A program made the position numbers and the translations under genes. From positions 181,137,875 to 181,201,874 of the forward strand of contig NC_041402.2 of NCBI RefSeq assembly GCF_900747795.2: 64,000 nt of DNA, written 5' to 3'. The DNA is from Erpetoichthys calabaricus (taxonomy: Eukaryota; Chordata; Cladistia; Polypteriformes; Polypteridae). Under the pieces are notes generated by a model that searched no databases, was not told the origin of the DNA, and was given only the letters and a program-made list of their open reading frames with translations. Below, in pieces: positions 42,668 through 54,069 of this stretch (position 1 is the stretch's first letter; each line of letters begins with the position of its first letter).

Positions 42668-42881
42668 CGAGGGACGTTCAAAAAGTATCCCCAACTTTTT
42701 TAAACTCTGTTTATTAAGAATTTCAAAAACAAATGACATCACTTTTCTTCATAGTCACCTTCCTTTGCGATGCAATTTTCCCAGCATCATACAAAGATTT
42801 TAATGCCCAATTACTACTACTCCTGCCTTCACCGTTTCCAACGAAAATATAAAAGTGTGGAAACTTCTTGAACATCCCTCA
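42668..42881. mobile_element. mariner-type MITE with TA target duplication
   Basis: CGAGGGACGTTCAAAAAGTA at the left is the complement of ACTTCTTGAACATCCCTCA at the right (two mismatches); both ends border TA (42666-42667, 42882-42883). The minus strand keeps scraps of a mariner transposase C-terminus (ALYDAGKIASQRKVTMK). 214 bases, non-autonomous. Confidence 0.8.
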
Positions 42882-42959
42882 TATATAAATAAAATGCATT
42901 ATTATTTTTATTATTATTGTATGGAACCAGTAACGTGTTTCACAATTCAAGCAAAACCT

Positions 42960-43330
42960 TGTGCAGAGCAGAGTGCTGGCCCTGAAACAAGGGATCTGCA
43001 CCGGCAATCAGCAAGCTGCTGGTTAAAATCCAATAAACGTCAGAAGTGACTCCACTCCGCTGGGCCCTTAACCTGCAATTGCTTCGTCCTGGAGATGACG
43101 TTAATCTGCATCCAGTCCTGCAAGCAGGTCATCCAATTTACAGGGAAATCTTTGGGGTTGTTGGCAGGATTGGCACTCCAGCCACCGTCAAAAAACTCCC
43201 ACTGTTCCAGTGGTAACAGTGAGGTGAGGTGTCACCCGCTGCACTCTGGTCCCAATCCTGGGGGTATGGGTCTGGGTGGAGTTCGTCGAGTGGTGTAAAA
43301 AAATCAGCGCATGGCTCCCAACCTCCTCTA
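42960..43330 (+). mobile_element. tRNA-derived SINE (family A), long copy
   Basis: GCAGAGTGCTGGCCCTGAAA, a degraded B box, GGGCCCTTAACCTGCAATTG and GACGTTAATCTGCATCCAGT match the copy at 25515-25865 along its full length. Confidence 0.75.
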
Positions 43331-43479
43331 GTTTTGGAAACGGTCCTGTTTTCACTCTTCAGTAACAAAATGGACTCCCAATTGTCAACACCTCGATCAC
43401 TTTATGGTCAAAATGGTGGGCCATGTCATCCTTATTGACTAATTGTTTATGGTCATGATAAGAAAAATATATTACTGGT

Positions 43480-43640
43480 TATGTGGGGGGGCAGCAAGGA
43501 CTGTTTCTGAGCCCCGTTCAGTTCTTCCCTTGTCTGTGGACTTTGCATGTTCTCCCTGTGCAGTTTCTTCTGACATTGCATGTCATAAATAGTTCTGCCG
43601 TCCGTAGACTCGGCTATAATCTGGCATCTTAGGAGTGAGT
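43480..43640 (+). mobile_element. Degraded V-SINE-like fragment
   Basis: GGGCAGCAAGGACTGTTTCT, then CTTTGCATGTTCTCCCTGTG, a diverged V-SINE head and central block; the rest is lost. Confidence 0.5.
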
Positions 43641-44840
43641 GGATTGGTTTTGCAACTGTGGAAGGTTTTGCAGTTAATGATTTTGGGTTACATTATAGGA
43701 TGAGCCCCCCTTCTATGACCCACCTGCTATGCAGTGTTACTTTTTTCAGACATTCAGCTCCATGATGGTGTAGGAAATAGAAGGCCTTTCCAGGCATCAG
43801 ATGGTACTTTTGTTTAACTGTCAAAATGTTCCTTTGCTCCTTCGTTCCTCAAGGTTGATGGGGTCCGTATTTTTAGGTAAATATATTTTTACTACACCAT
43901 CTGGTCCCCTCTGAATGTTGCGGCACAGGCTTCTTTGTGTTTTACTGAACATGGCCTGACATCTTGGCAATATCGATGGATTGACGTTCCTGTATTTAGG
44001 GGGGGGGATTGGGGCTCTCTCACTGGGCTGCTGGTGGCATGAAGCCAGCCGTACAGCTCGCTTATCTCATCTAAAACACTCGGAAGCACAAAGAGGAGCC
44101 GCATGGCCCACCAGAGCCGCACACGGCAGGTGGCATCGGGGTCGTTTAACGGCGACGGAAACAGCTGCGCTTAAAGTAAACACGAAAGCAGCCGCCTATG
44201 AAAACCTCCAGGGTCTCCAGGCCCGATGATCATGCCTTTGTTTTTGTGTGTTTTAGAAAGAGGCAAAAACAAAAGCTGTATAGGATAAAACAAAAGTCCA
44301 TCCATTCTCCACTTATGGCATCACTCTGAAGAGCCGCTCTGGCACCTTGAGTTTTAAAGAGTGTACTTTTGGTCCCGGAAACGGCTCACATTCTTAAATC
44401 GATGGATGGAATCAACAAGATGGAAGAAACATTCCTTGAGGATTTGGAGCCCATGCTGACATGACAGCACCACACGGTTTCGGCAGATTTTTGTCCATCA
44501 CACCATTAAACTGTCAAACTGCAGGTTCACCTCATCCCATGCTGTACTGGATGGATATCTGCGAACCAAGTAGGTCACTGAAAGAAACTGAAGTTAAAGT
44601 CGTGTTCATGGAACCAGCTTTAGATGATATAAGCTTTGAGACACTGGCAAAAAAAAAGGGTGGACTGCAACCATAAGGGGATACACATAGTCAGCAGTGG
44701 TGCTTAGAGATGATATGGATGGCCTAATGTGCAATTAGAAAATGTTTTCCCAACTGCTATACTACCATCAGCAAAGTGGGATGGATCCTTGAATTCTTAC
44801 TTTTGCAGAAGGCTGTGACCCAACCTTAGGTCTGTCGTGT
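43640..44840. other. Intergenic DNA, nothing recognised
   Basis: Short frames only (up to 82 codons). A CATCCATTC remnant near 44300 may be a SINE tail. Confidence 0.35.
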
Positions 44841-44844
44841 CTTT

Positions 44845-45165
44845 CCTAACACGCCTAATCCAGACTAGGGTTGTGAGTGGGTTGGCAGAGCCTGTCCCAG
44901 CTAGCATAGGGCATAAGGCAGCTACAAGCCTAGACAGGGCACAAAACCATCACAGGGTGAACACACACACACAACACACACACACACTAGGGCCTAATTC
45001 ACCTAACCTGCGTGTCTTTGGGCAGTGGAAGGAAGCCCACGCAGACATGGGGAGAACGTGCAAACTCCATGCAGGGAAAAACCAGGATGAGAACCCTGGT
45101 CTCCTTAGTGTGAGGCAGCAGCACAACCACTGTCCCACCATGCCATCCACCGTATGTACTGTAAG
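44845..45165 (-). mobile_element. V-SINE-like retroposon, reverse orientation
   Basis: GAGCCTGTCCCAGCTAGCAT, an ACACAC run, CTAATTCACCTAACCTGCGT, GGAAGCCCACGCAGACATGG and GAGAACGTGCAAACTCCATG are the complement of the V-SINE consensus in order. The head ends in a TGAGGCAGCAGCACAACCAC A-box region. Confidence 0.8.
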
Positions 45166-45169
45166 TAGC

Positions 45170-45750
45170 ATGGAGGGCAGACAGGCACGCTGGCTGGTTG
45201 AGGGAGCAACTTCTTGCCCAGCCAGAGGCATATAATGGATGGACTGGGTGGGAGCTCCATCCCCACTATGACAGGTGGCAGTGGTTATCCTGAGGCATCC
45301 CAGTTTTAACACCCTCAAGGGTACATGGGAATTGGAGTCAGGAAATCCTGGTGCTTCTTCTTTTGCCATATAGTTGTGAGACATGGACGCTATCCAGTGA
45401 CCTGAGACTAGACTCCTTCATGTGTGTCTCTTCAGAGAATCCTTGGGTACCACTGGTTGGACTTTGTGTTGCTCATGGAGTCCTGAATGAGGCACATTAG
45501 CATCAGTTATGACACTATGGCCATGTGGTGTGAGTCCCAGAAGGTCAGTCTCCTCATAGGATCCTCATTATTGGGGACTTGAGTAGCTGCACCAGACCAG
45601 GGGGATACCCATATAAAGATAGAAGGGTCATTTCCAGAGGGTGGGACTGGACCGCGTGTTTGCATGGGGGGTTGCCAAACAGGAAACAGAGCTTTTTCAT
45701 CATATTGTGGATGTGGCAACATGCTGTACCAGTGCATGCCCCCCAACCTG
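45170..45750 (+). mobile_element. LINE-derived relic
   Basis: Plus-strand reading around 45365 gives YSCETWTLSSDLRL, resembling the conserved YGCETWTL motif of LINE reverse-transcriptase C-termini. After it, GGTGGGACTGGACCGCGTGT and GCAACATGCTGTACCAGTGC belong to a dispersed family. Clade not assigned. Confidence 0.5.
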
Positions 45751-45764
45751 ACCTGATCTTATAA

Positions 45765-45917
45765 ACATACAAATTACACTGCTTTGCTTTTCTGAATGGC
45801 GATTAGAAGAGAAACAATCCCAGCTAAATAAATGAGATCAGTGGAAGTTCAAATGATTTCCTGGAATAAAACCGTGCAGCCATATGGGGTCCTGGGACTG
45901 AGTTTGAGGACCACTGC
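45765..45917. mobile_element. hAT-type miniature element, right part
   Basis: CTGAATGGCGATTAGAAGAG, AATAAAACCGTGCAGCCATA and the terminus TGAGTTTGAGGACCACTG match the right half of the copy at 32857-33479. Confidence 0.6.
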
Positions 45918-45969
45918 ACTACTTCAATGCCAAGTTTATTTGCGTGGTAGTAAGAAAAGGCTTAAATCT

Positions 45970-46450
45970 GCAGAGCTCAAGTACAGTCCTGTGGACCACC
46001 ATAACTGCAGGTGTTCATCCCAACCACCTTCCGCCTTTAACTGACTTCTGCCTTCATGAAGTCAGCTGCCGTTTCTCAATTTCTGCCTTTTCTTACACCA
46101 ATTTAGAAATTACAAAATGTGTTTGCTTAATTTTTATATTGGAATGTAGCAAGCATGCATGTGATATTGAGAGCGACTGTGTCAAAGGCAGAAGCTCAGA
46201 TCAAGGAGCACAAACACAGTCGGCAGCCATCAGCAGGTCATTGGAGATTTTGGCCAGCTGGGGGACAGGAGGCATGGGGGAAGGGGGGGGGGCAGGGGTT
46301 GGCTGGTGGGAAGGGGCCTCTACACTGCGAACTTTAGCACTAAGTGACATTTGCACCCTGGGTCTGCACTGCTTGTCACTAATAATCAGTATCTGGATAC
46401 AATTAAGGGAGCAAACATTACAGAAAAGGGGGAATCAAAAAGAAAATGGT
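45970..46450. mobile_element. hAT-type miniature element relic, left part
   Basis: CAGTCCTGTGGACCACCATA, TGCAGGTGTTCATCCCAACC and further in TAAGGGAGCAAACATTACAG match the left half of the 32857 family. A G-rich interruption lies at 46260-46310. Confidence 0.45.
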
Positions 46451-46474
46451 AAAAGAAAGTTTAAAGACAGTAAA

Positions 46475-46645
46475 AAAATACATTATATAGCACCTTTCAC
46501 CTCTACTTATATCTGTTACAGATAGATGTGAAAGTCACTATATCTATTATATAGCACCTTTCACATCTATCTATTATATAGTGCCTTTTACCCATTTGTG
46601 TTATATAGTGACTTTCACATCTATGAGAAATCACTACTACATATC
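46475..46645. repeat. Cluster of alternating tail-like motifs
   Basis: Four to five copies of TTATATAGCACCTTTCAC or the related GTGAAAGTCACTATATC occur in mixed orientation, separated by short TCTA runs. The motif is the retroposon tail word seen at 26770. Structure suggests repeated local duplication and inversion. Confidence 0.7.
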
Positions 46646-47088
46646 CACTATCTATAGCAGACTAGTAGATGGACCAAAGTAGCTGAGGCACTAGCAGGGC
46701 AACAACATCATAGGCACCCGGGCAAAGTAGAGCACTGGGGCCCTCATTTTGATAACAAAACAGAACCATACATAAGCATCAGAAAAAACGTGGGCCCCTA
46801 TACTTGTGAGGCCCCCAGACAATTGCCCAGCATGCCTATGCAATAAGACTGCCCTGGGCACTTAATATAAAGGCGTTAGCTCCCATTACTCATCACAGTG
46901 TTTTGCAGTTTTGGAGTGACATCACCAGCTAGTGCTCATATTGAAAGAAAATGTTTCCAGAAATATGGAAACAAATGAGTAATGGTGCAGTATGTGACCA
47001 GCTATCATATTGTGCAAGTCAGTGGTTCTCAGGTTTAGTCCTGGAGGTGCACTTTGTTATTCATCTCAGACAGCATCTGCTTTTAAGT

Positions 47089-47672
47089 CAGGGGTATAAA
47101 ACTCTTACTGGTGGGCTGTAGTGGTTTTCATTCTGACCCTTATCAGCGAACAGTTTCCATTGCTAATTAACTCCTTTTCCCTTCATTTTAATAGCCCTGT
47201 TTTAAGGATTCAGTCCTCCGACTCGTTTCTTTGTTAAATGGCAGCCAAACAGAAATGAGATGCAAGACGAGCCGACATAACCAGCTAAACTGGAACATCA
47301 AACTCCAGCCAATTTCATGCCAACCAGTTTCTTAATGAGAAGCCAATTCTCGCTGGTAATTAAAGCCCTTGTTGAATATTATAACTTGTTGCTGCTCTTG
47401 TTCTGTTTTCTAAGACCACCATCAAGAGGTTTTGGTGACCTGAGCAGACCAACATGACAGAGACCTTTCACCTTTATTTTCAGGTTAGCTTGTTTTGTGT
47501 CCTATTGTTTGGCTGCTCATTAAGGAAAAAGAAACTAAGGGGTCTGAGGCACGACTATTAAAATGAAGGCAAACCAAATTAATCTGCAAATTACACGGCT
47601 CACTAGTTAATAAGGTAAGAATGGAAACCTGCAGCCACTGCAACCCACCAGGACTGGAGTTGGACACCCCTG
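47089..47672. mobile_element. hAT-type miniature element with 8-base target duplication
   Basis: Ends CAGGGGTATAAAACTCTTAC and GGACTGGAGTTGGACACCCCTG (47651-47672) are inverted repeats. The flanks TTTTAAGT and TTTTATGT form an 8-base duplication with one change. A second subfamily, distinct from the 32857 type. Confidence 0.8.
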
Positions 47673-47809
47673 TTTTATGTGGTCTCCTGCTTTAATTAAT
47701 CCAGCTGCTCTTTCCCCAATTAGTGTTTTGGTGTTGATCCAGAAATCACAAAACTTGTTTTATTAAAGCTACAAAAATTTACATAGGCTATGTGGACACA
47801 CAGGCAGAG

Positions 47810-48140
47810 TGCTGGCGCAGAGGCCAAGGATCTGTGCTGGTAATTGGAAGGTTGCCCGTTAGAACCCTGCAAATGCCAGACGCAATTCCACTCCGTTAGG
47901 CCCTTGACCTGAAGTTGCTCCATCACAGGTATGACGTTAACCTGCACCCAGCTCCTCCAACTTGCAGGGAAAACTCAGGTTCTGGGTTGGTGGCAGGATG
48001 GGCTGTTCCACTCCATTCAAACTAGTGTGGTGCTGAGAGGTCAGTTCAAATCCCATTACTGCCAAAAGGGATCCTACTACATTGGGCCCTTGAGCAAGGG
48101 TTCTTCACCTGAAAATGGCCCCTTTCTGTACAATGGCTGA
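47810..48140 (+). mobile_element. tRNA-derived SINE (family A)
   Basis: GCAGAGTGCTGGCGCAGAGG, CCGTTAGAACCCTGCAAATG, AGGCCCTTGACCTGAAGTTG and GACGTTAACCTGCACCCAGC follow the family layout; a second TTCAAATCCCATTACTGCCA / GGGCCCTTGAGCAAGGGTTC segment suggests a dimer. Confidence 0.7.
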
Positions 48141-48144
48141 CCCT

Positions 48145-49860
48145 GCACTCATTTTAATTTCAGTTCCTCAAAGACCAATGTTCATTTCAACTAAATTTTA
48201 GAGGTCAACTCGTGGTTTTGAAACATTAATTCAATAACTTCTCAATCCAGACATGTCCATAATTTTCTGGGAGAACCACCCAAACAAATGTTTTATGAGG
48301 GAAGTGAGAACAAGTAAGCTGTTCATCTCAGACTCAATGTGAGTTCATATATCAAGATTAGTGTGTTAGCAGGCAGTTACTGCTGCAGCCATAATGTGAA
48401 AAGAGGCTGAAATGAAAACCTAGAACAGCCATCTATGATATGAGTTTGAAATGCCTGCCTTAGAGACTTTAAAAATTAAATGCCAATCAGCAATAGTAAA
48501 GCATCCCTTCAGGTAAGGGTACAATATAAACATGCAAATCTCCCACCTCCCTCCATGACCATCAACAGTAAATGACATTAACAGCCCCAACAATATGGAG
48601 ATAAAGAACCCCTCCTTTTCCATGGCAATCACTGCTATACAATGAAAGCATGAGATCCAGTCCCCCCCCCCCCCCCCCATTGTGATCCCATTCCCTGGAT
48701 TAGGGGGATATACATTTTTTAAAGACTGGTCCATATTTAATTGGTTTAATAATGCCACCTCCTTAAAAATGGGCCTGTGAAAAATCCTGCTGGACTCCGG
48801 GGTTTGCAAAATTGAAACCTCAACGCCACCAAGGCAGCAAGACTAAAAAGCCAGCAGTGTTCTTCAAGAGCTACAGGGAGATCCATTTATTTAACCCACT
48901 TATAGAATTAAAGGGACTCATGCCCATCACTACAAAATTTATGATTAGGTAGGAACCAAAACAGAAGTACCAGTCCATCGCTGGGAAAAATTTAGACTTC
49001 AATTACAATTGAGAATTGTTTTAGGAAAAATGTGAGAAAGATACTTCTCAGTCTGTGCCAACACTGGGGTTTGAAACCAGAATCCTTCCAATAAATTTAA
49101 TATCCTTCTAATAGTTGGGCTCCAAGAAAATTAAGAGCTTCTCCATTGTTTTCCATTCTGAATTCCAGCAGTCATACTTTGCTCAAGGATGAAATGCAGT
49201 ATATAAATGTTCCACCTTTGTTGGCTTGACCTCACAAAATTACACTTCCCAGACAGTGGATTAAAAAAATTAAGTTTAGAATTTTAATGCAACTACTAGT
49301 AATTTCACATTAGGTATAATTCATCCATTTACACACAAATATACCCAGATGAGAGGCACAGCATCACTGCCGAGTATTAAATATTCAAATACTACAATTT
49401 GTACAAACCCAAGTAAAAATTATATTTGCATAGCACATTACCCCATGTTGGAAGTGCTCAATTAAAACAGTCTAAATAAACCAATATTTAACTTACATAG
49501 TGATTGAACATGAACCCTCACCAATCTATTGCAGTTTTAGTAAAACTGCAAATCCCCCAAGCAACGGGACTACGTAGATGTTAGGCTTGTGCATCTCGGT
49601 TTTGAGCCATGTCGTAAAAAAACGTTTGTTAAACTGAACACTTAGACCCACGGTAGGTAGGGGTTGAGCGTGCCCTACGCTGGGATAAACACTGCATCCA
49701 GTACTGATCGGTTTTGCGCACAGTCGAACGGATACTGGCCAAGAAATTGGCAAAAGCGCATACAGAAAACGCTTGGTATAGACCAAGTTAGGGCAATGCG
49801 GCCCTCTAGTGGCTAAAATTCATAACTACAATTGATTGAGGTCTGCTCCAAGTTTAGCGA
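48145..49860. other. Intergenic DNA with a C-tract, no gene recognised
   Basis: Holds a run of about 19 C at 48661-48679. Open frames up to 129 codons on the minus strand (48809-48420) run through the C-tract and show no motif. Nothing else supported. Confidence 0.4.
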
Positions 49861-49875
49861 GAAGTGCCATCAACA

Positions 49876-49878
<3 letters not shown>

Positions 49879-49924
<46 letters not shown>
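49879..49924. repeat. (TA)n microsatellite
   Basis: About 23 TA units upstream of the H2AX 3' side. Confidence 0.95.
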
Positions 49925-49927
<3 letters not shown>

Positions 49928-49929
49928 TA

Positions 49930-50810
49930 TATATCTCAATACAATAGATTATATATTTATCTAAAAATTACTCCCCGAATAAAGCCAAGCGAAACTGGAT
50001 TATAATAAACATCCAACATTCTCACCCTAGAGAAATCAAAACCCACTAAAAATATAGTTTAAACTTTAACAAAGCAAATCAGCAGGACATTGGACAGATT
50101 TTCCCCCTCGAGTTGCGGTTCCTTTTGTAGCTGCATTCGGGTGTAGCCCAGAGCAAATTGAGAGTTAATCGCGGGGTAAAAGTGCGTATAAAATCACTTT
50201 ACTCGGAGTGCGGGTTTCACCTGAGAGGAAAAAAAAAATCACATCTCAAATCTGATAAGCCGCCTTGGCTAAAGTAGATAAGTTTGAATTTACCCAAAGT
50301 CAGTCATGAAATCATGGGGCGGTTAACAAAAATACCAAGACCGATCGCCTACCTGTCGCTCACCCCATCCCCCAACTTAACGCCAATCAAAACATACACG
50401 CGGTTTAGTAATAGACAGGCCTTTCCAGAATTCTTACCGCGAGTTGAAAAAAAAGTTAACCATCTTAATATACCTGGATTAGAGTGTGCGATATTAAATC
50501 TTAAATCGCACCGATCCCATACGCGAAAAATTAATGCATGTATTGCACAGACACTAAGAGCTCAATGTTAAAATTACTTATCGGTGCTTAAAAAGGCAGA
50601 GACGCGAGTACAAGTCCTCTACGTGCATCAGAGAATTAAAAGCAAAAGACCCATTTATAAAGTATTTAGGACTAAAGACAAAGGTACACTTGTTCCTTTA
50701 ACAAAAACCAAACAACGTGATTATCTACTAAAACGATTCCATACGGTACGAAATTTTTAAATACTATACGTACATCATTCTTGCATTAACAGAATAGCTC
50801 TTTGACAGGA
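49930..50810. other. DNA 3' of H2AX, nothing recognised
   Basis: Unlike most of the window this segment shows no recognisable repeat family. I see no canonical AATAAA in the H2AX orientation here, so a polyadenylated H2AX form could not be placed. Confidence 0.4.
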
Positions 50811-50816
50811 TTTGGT

Positions 50817-50832
50817 GGCCCTTAAAAGGGCC
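50817..50832 (-). terminator. H2AX: Histone mRNA 3' stem-loop of H2AX
   Basis: The transcript strand reads GGCCCTTTTAAGGGCC, a perfect 6-base-pair stem with a TTTT-type loop, followed by ACCA, 31 bases past the stop codon. It fits the consensus bound by SLBP for replication-dependent histone mRNA 3' ends. A purine-rich CAAAGAGC about 16 bases further (near 50797-50804) could be the U7 snRNA target. H2AX in other vertebrates uses both stem-loop and poly(A) ends. Confidence 0.9.
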
Positions 50833-50863
50833 TTTGGGATATACAAGAGGTAAGGAAGGGAGT

Positions 50864-51292
50864 TTAGTACTCCTGCGATTGCTGGGAGCTCTTCTTGCCC
50901 GACTTGCTGGTACTGACGGTACCCTGGCCACTCTTCTTAGGCAACAGAACAGCCTGAATATTAGGCAGCACTCCACCCTGAGCAATGGTGACACCGCCCA
51001 ACAGCTTATTCAGCTCTTCATCATTACGAACAGCAAGCTGCAAATGGCGAGGGATGATACGAGTCTTCTTATTGTCCCGGGCCGCATTACCAGCGAGCTC
51101 AAGAATTTCAGCAGTCAGATACTCAAGAACAGCTGCTAAATAGACAGGAGCCCCAGCACCAACACGTTCGGCGTAATTCCCCTTCCTCAAAAGTCTATGC
51201 ACACGGCCAACAGGAAACTGAAGACCAGCTCGAGATGAACGAGTCTTGGCCTTAGCCCTGGCTTTACCACCGGTCTTTCCTCTTCCAGACAT
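50864..51292 (-). CDS. H2AX: Histone H2AX, intronless
   Basis: Replication-type H2A variant that marks DNA double-strand breaks when its C-terminal serine is phosphorylated by ATM, ATR or DNA-PK. The open frame gives 142 residues starting [20 protein letters not shown]; the histone fold runs from about residue 17 to 100 with the usual acidic patch (E, E, D and E residues near 57-93). The tail is lysine/serine rich and ends SQEY, the kinase motif plus terminal tyrosine read by MDC1, which separates H2AX from ordinary H2A and H2A.Z. The start at 51292 was chosen over an in-frame Met 39 bases upstream because histone H2A always begins MSGRGK. The gene has no intron. A TATA box, CCAAT boxes and a histone stem-loop frame it, so it is regulated like an S-phase histone gene. 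Length and sequence match the vertebrate family closely. Confidence 0.98.
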   Translation of the reverse strand: MSGRGKTGGKARAKAKTRSSRAGLQFPVGRVHRLLRKGNYAERVGAGAPVYLAAVLEYLTAEILELAGNAARDNKKTRIIPRHLQLAVRNDEELNKLLGGVTIAQGGVLPNIQAVLLPKKSGQGTVSTSKSGKKSSQQSQEY

Positions 51293-51358
51293 TTCTAATC
51301 GATCACTTCCCTTCTCAAAAAATGAGAGCAAACTGAAGCTTACTAACGTAGAGACAAG

Positions 51359-51500
51359 ATTTTATACCACCCACTGCACGATTCATCCTTCAAAGCTATT
51401 GGCTACTTCTCGCGTGTTCTGAATTCCATTGGCCAGGATACATTTCCGCATTCAGTTCTCGTATTTTGCATAATCATGAAAGGAAAAGTTAACCAATCAA
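51359..51500 (-). promoter_or_regulatory. H2AX: H2AX promoter with TATA and CCAAT boxes
   Basis: On the minus strand a TATAAAA box lies at 51366-51360, about 70 bases before the start codon. CCAAT boxes in the same orientation occur at 51402-51398 and 51432-51428, and a further CCAAT on the plus strand at 51493-51497. This is the classical arrangement of replication-dependent histone promoters, with NF-Y sites upstream of TATA. Confidence 0.85.
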
Positions 51501-51504
51501 ATGG

Positions 51505-53700
51505 TGAGATTTCACGCGGTAAAGGCGGTCCTTTTTTAAACGAACAATTAACCTGTCAATCAACCTCCCGCCAGAATTCAAAAAAGTGAGCTGGGAAATC
51601 GGTGGTTTCCCGGTTGGCCTGCAGCTTCAGTCCTTGTCTTTGCCGGTGTCGTGTGTCAGGTGAACAGATTATTTTGTCTTTTTAGTTATGCCCTTTATCG
51701 TTAATGATAAATGGTAGTCGAAGAAGCCAAAAGAAAAAGATCATACTGCTCCAGTAATGAATAATAATTGCCATATATTTCATAGTGATTCTTTTAATGA
51801 TGTCTGTGCATTATCAGAGCCAGGGCACGTGTTGCTTTTAAGCTACCAAGCTGCAATTTTGCAGCTAACAGGCACGTTAAACAGGATCGTCTCAGAAACC
51901 CTTCCCGGGCTTTCTAGAACTTTCTTCTGCATTCGAATGGCAGGCTGATATCACTTCCTGTGATTTATTGCTGCCATCTACTGAACAAAAGGCCTTATTC
52001 ATTTACACGCACAGTTTCTATTGAGATTAAACCTTCCTGTGATAATAACTGAAAATGGTGGTGTATGATGTTAAACTTGGGGGAAAAAAAACATTTCACC
52101 TCCTCCAACATTGTTAGTAAAAACTGTTTGAGGCTGATAAATATTTAATACCGATATTCAGAACACTTTTCAGTATTTCATCGATCATTTTAAACTTTCG
52201 TTAATGGCAGATTCCAGATAGGAATGCGTTTTAAGACAACACTGCAGCTGATGCCGTTTATTTGAACGTGAAGCAGGAATTCGTCATGCCTCCCATTCGA
52301 GAGGAGTTGGGGAATGTCGGGCAGTTTTATTTCTGCAGGATCGAGCACCCCCTACTACCATCATGATGTGAGGGCCTATATTGACGAAAATCTGCCAAAC
52401 ACATGGATTGGGCACAAAAGTAGCCCTCGCGTTCACCACATCTCATGGTAATTGGCTTCTTTTATAAGTAGGGTCATGTCCAAGATAAGATTTATTTCAC
52501 AAAACCGCAATGATCGATAAATTGAAAACATTCGATGAAAGAGAATGCGCCCAAATACCAAAATAAAAGATTTGTGATGTTTGCGAATCCATTGGTCGGT
52601 GTTTTCAGCAGTGCCTGGGCCAGAGCAGCCAGCAGTGCGAACACTTGTGATAACTGATTCCACATTTGTCTTCTTTAATTTGAATTATACAACTTTGATG
52701 TATCTTAATATATCTTATTTATAATAATTCAAAGTGTGTTTACGTTTTTGGGGACAGCCGGTATTTACTTTTAACCTATTTGTGTCAAATGGAGCTGGAT
52801 TAGGGTCACTCTAAGCATTTCGTGTGTTTTTCCCCCTTTAAAAACATGCAAATTTATGGCTGGTGTAGTATCTGACTTTTCACATTCATCAGTGTTTTAA
52901 GAATCTCATTTTCAGTATAGGCTCGTACAGATGCGGTATGTAAGTGCACAGTAGGTGGTAGTGCATTCGGATAGTAAACAAGATTGATTTGAGTTGTATG
53001 TCTAATACAGCACCTTTCATGCTGAACGCCTTCGAAGGAACAGATTTATATATAAATGTAATGAATTACAGTATTATTATATACCAGTGGAAGGAAAGCT
53101 TGGACTCACTCAAGCCAGGCATAGATTGTACAAAACAAACCCCCATGCTCCACTTCCTCAGTCGTTTACTTCCATTCTCCAAAAAACCTCTACGTTGTGA
53201 GAAATTTAATTTTCGTTCTGTTTATTTTGTGCTGCTTTGTGTGAGGGTTTAAAGTTTTCCCATGTGTCTTTTCAAATGTTTCTGAAGGTGAAAACCTCTG
53301 GTCATGCTTGCATTTACTATCATGTTTACATTTATAAGTTTCTCTTTCTGCAACAAAAACTTAAAGCCCCTTCTGCCAATACATTTTTTCATATCTATCT
53401 ATCTTCTAGAACGCCATGTTTGCAGTGTTTTTTCCCTTTAGAAGGTGCAATTGGAATGCAAATGCTCAACCATTCATTCTTGATATCCGCTGTCCCAATT
53501 CCCACAACCTTGCATTAGCATAAGCTGACATAGAAGAGGAAGAAAAAGAAATTATTCTGTATGACATCACCTTCCAAGTTTCACAGCTGAGCCACCCAGA
53601 ATACAGCCTCAACCCCACAGATATATTTCTCTGTCCCTTCCTTCACCTTTTCCACCATCTCCCATTTAACTTTGGTATATGTGCCTTCTCAAACTCATTA
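51505..53700. other. Intergenic DNA between H2AX and C2CD2L
   Basis: No gene recognised. In human DPAGT1 lies in this position; I searched the reading frames for its exons and saw none. Confidence 0.5.
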
Positions 53701-53709
53701 CCACTTCAT

Positions 53710-53910
53710 TTGCCTCAGGTAGCAGCCCAGCAAGTGCCAAGTGTCTTTTATATGAGTCACAGTCAGTTCAACCCAACCCTTGCTGACTTTGGCAAGGACC
53801 AATTTGCTCCATTCTTTGATTTATTCTGTACAAACAACCCTGCACTTCTTGAAGAAGAGAAGAGCCTGGCATGGTTGCAGTTTGTAGAGACAGTTTCAAT
53901 TGCTAAATAA
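53710..53910 (+). other. Unidentified 66-codon open frame
   Basis: Codes for a normal-looking protein segment (for example DFGKDQFAPFFDLFCTNNPA, LLEEEKSLAWLQFVETVSIA) and stops at TAA. A pyrimidine-rich stretch and TTTGCCTCAG immediately precede GTAGCAGCC near its start, so it could be a last exon or a decayed copy of one. I do not recognise the protein, and chance is possible. Confidence 0.25.
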
Positions 53911-53926
53911 TTTTTTGCATTAGGAA

Positions 53927-53932
53927 TTTATT
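53927..53932 (-). terminator. C2CD2L: Candidate C2CD2L polyadenylation signal
   Basis: AATAAA on the minus strand (TTTATT on plus), about 1.2 kb past the C2CD2L stop codon and just beyond the tandem-repeat tract at 54.07-55.08 kb. If used, the tract is in the 3' UTR. It is the nearest canonical signal I found; transcript data would be needed to place the end. Confidence 0.45.
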
Positions 53933-54069
53933 TAAATAAGTTACAAGTGAAAACATTAACAATTTATGCCACCAGTATAGACATTTGCGGCAGTGCCAGG
54001 TCAAGGCTCAGTGGAGCAAATCACAGAGCAGGAGAGCACATTTCTGCTCTAATTTATGAAGTAGGGAAT

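Noticed and set aside
45944-46525. 193-codon plus-strand frame
   Set aside because: Covers a hAT-type element relic and a G-rich stretch; no motif, repeat-derived.
48420-48809. 129-codon minus-strand frame
   Set aside because: Passes through a C-tract giving a glycine run; no homology recognised.
51293-51331. Upstream in-frame Met of the H2AX frame
   Set aside because: It would add 13 residues that no H2A has; the universal MSGRGK start is used.
51505-53900. DPAGT1 between H2AX and C2CD2L
   Set aside because: Expected from the human order, but no frame resembling its membrane segments was seen.
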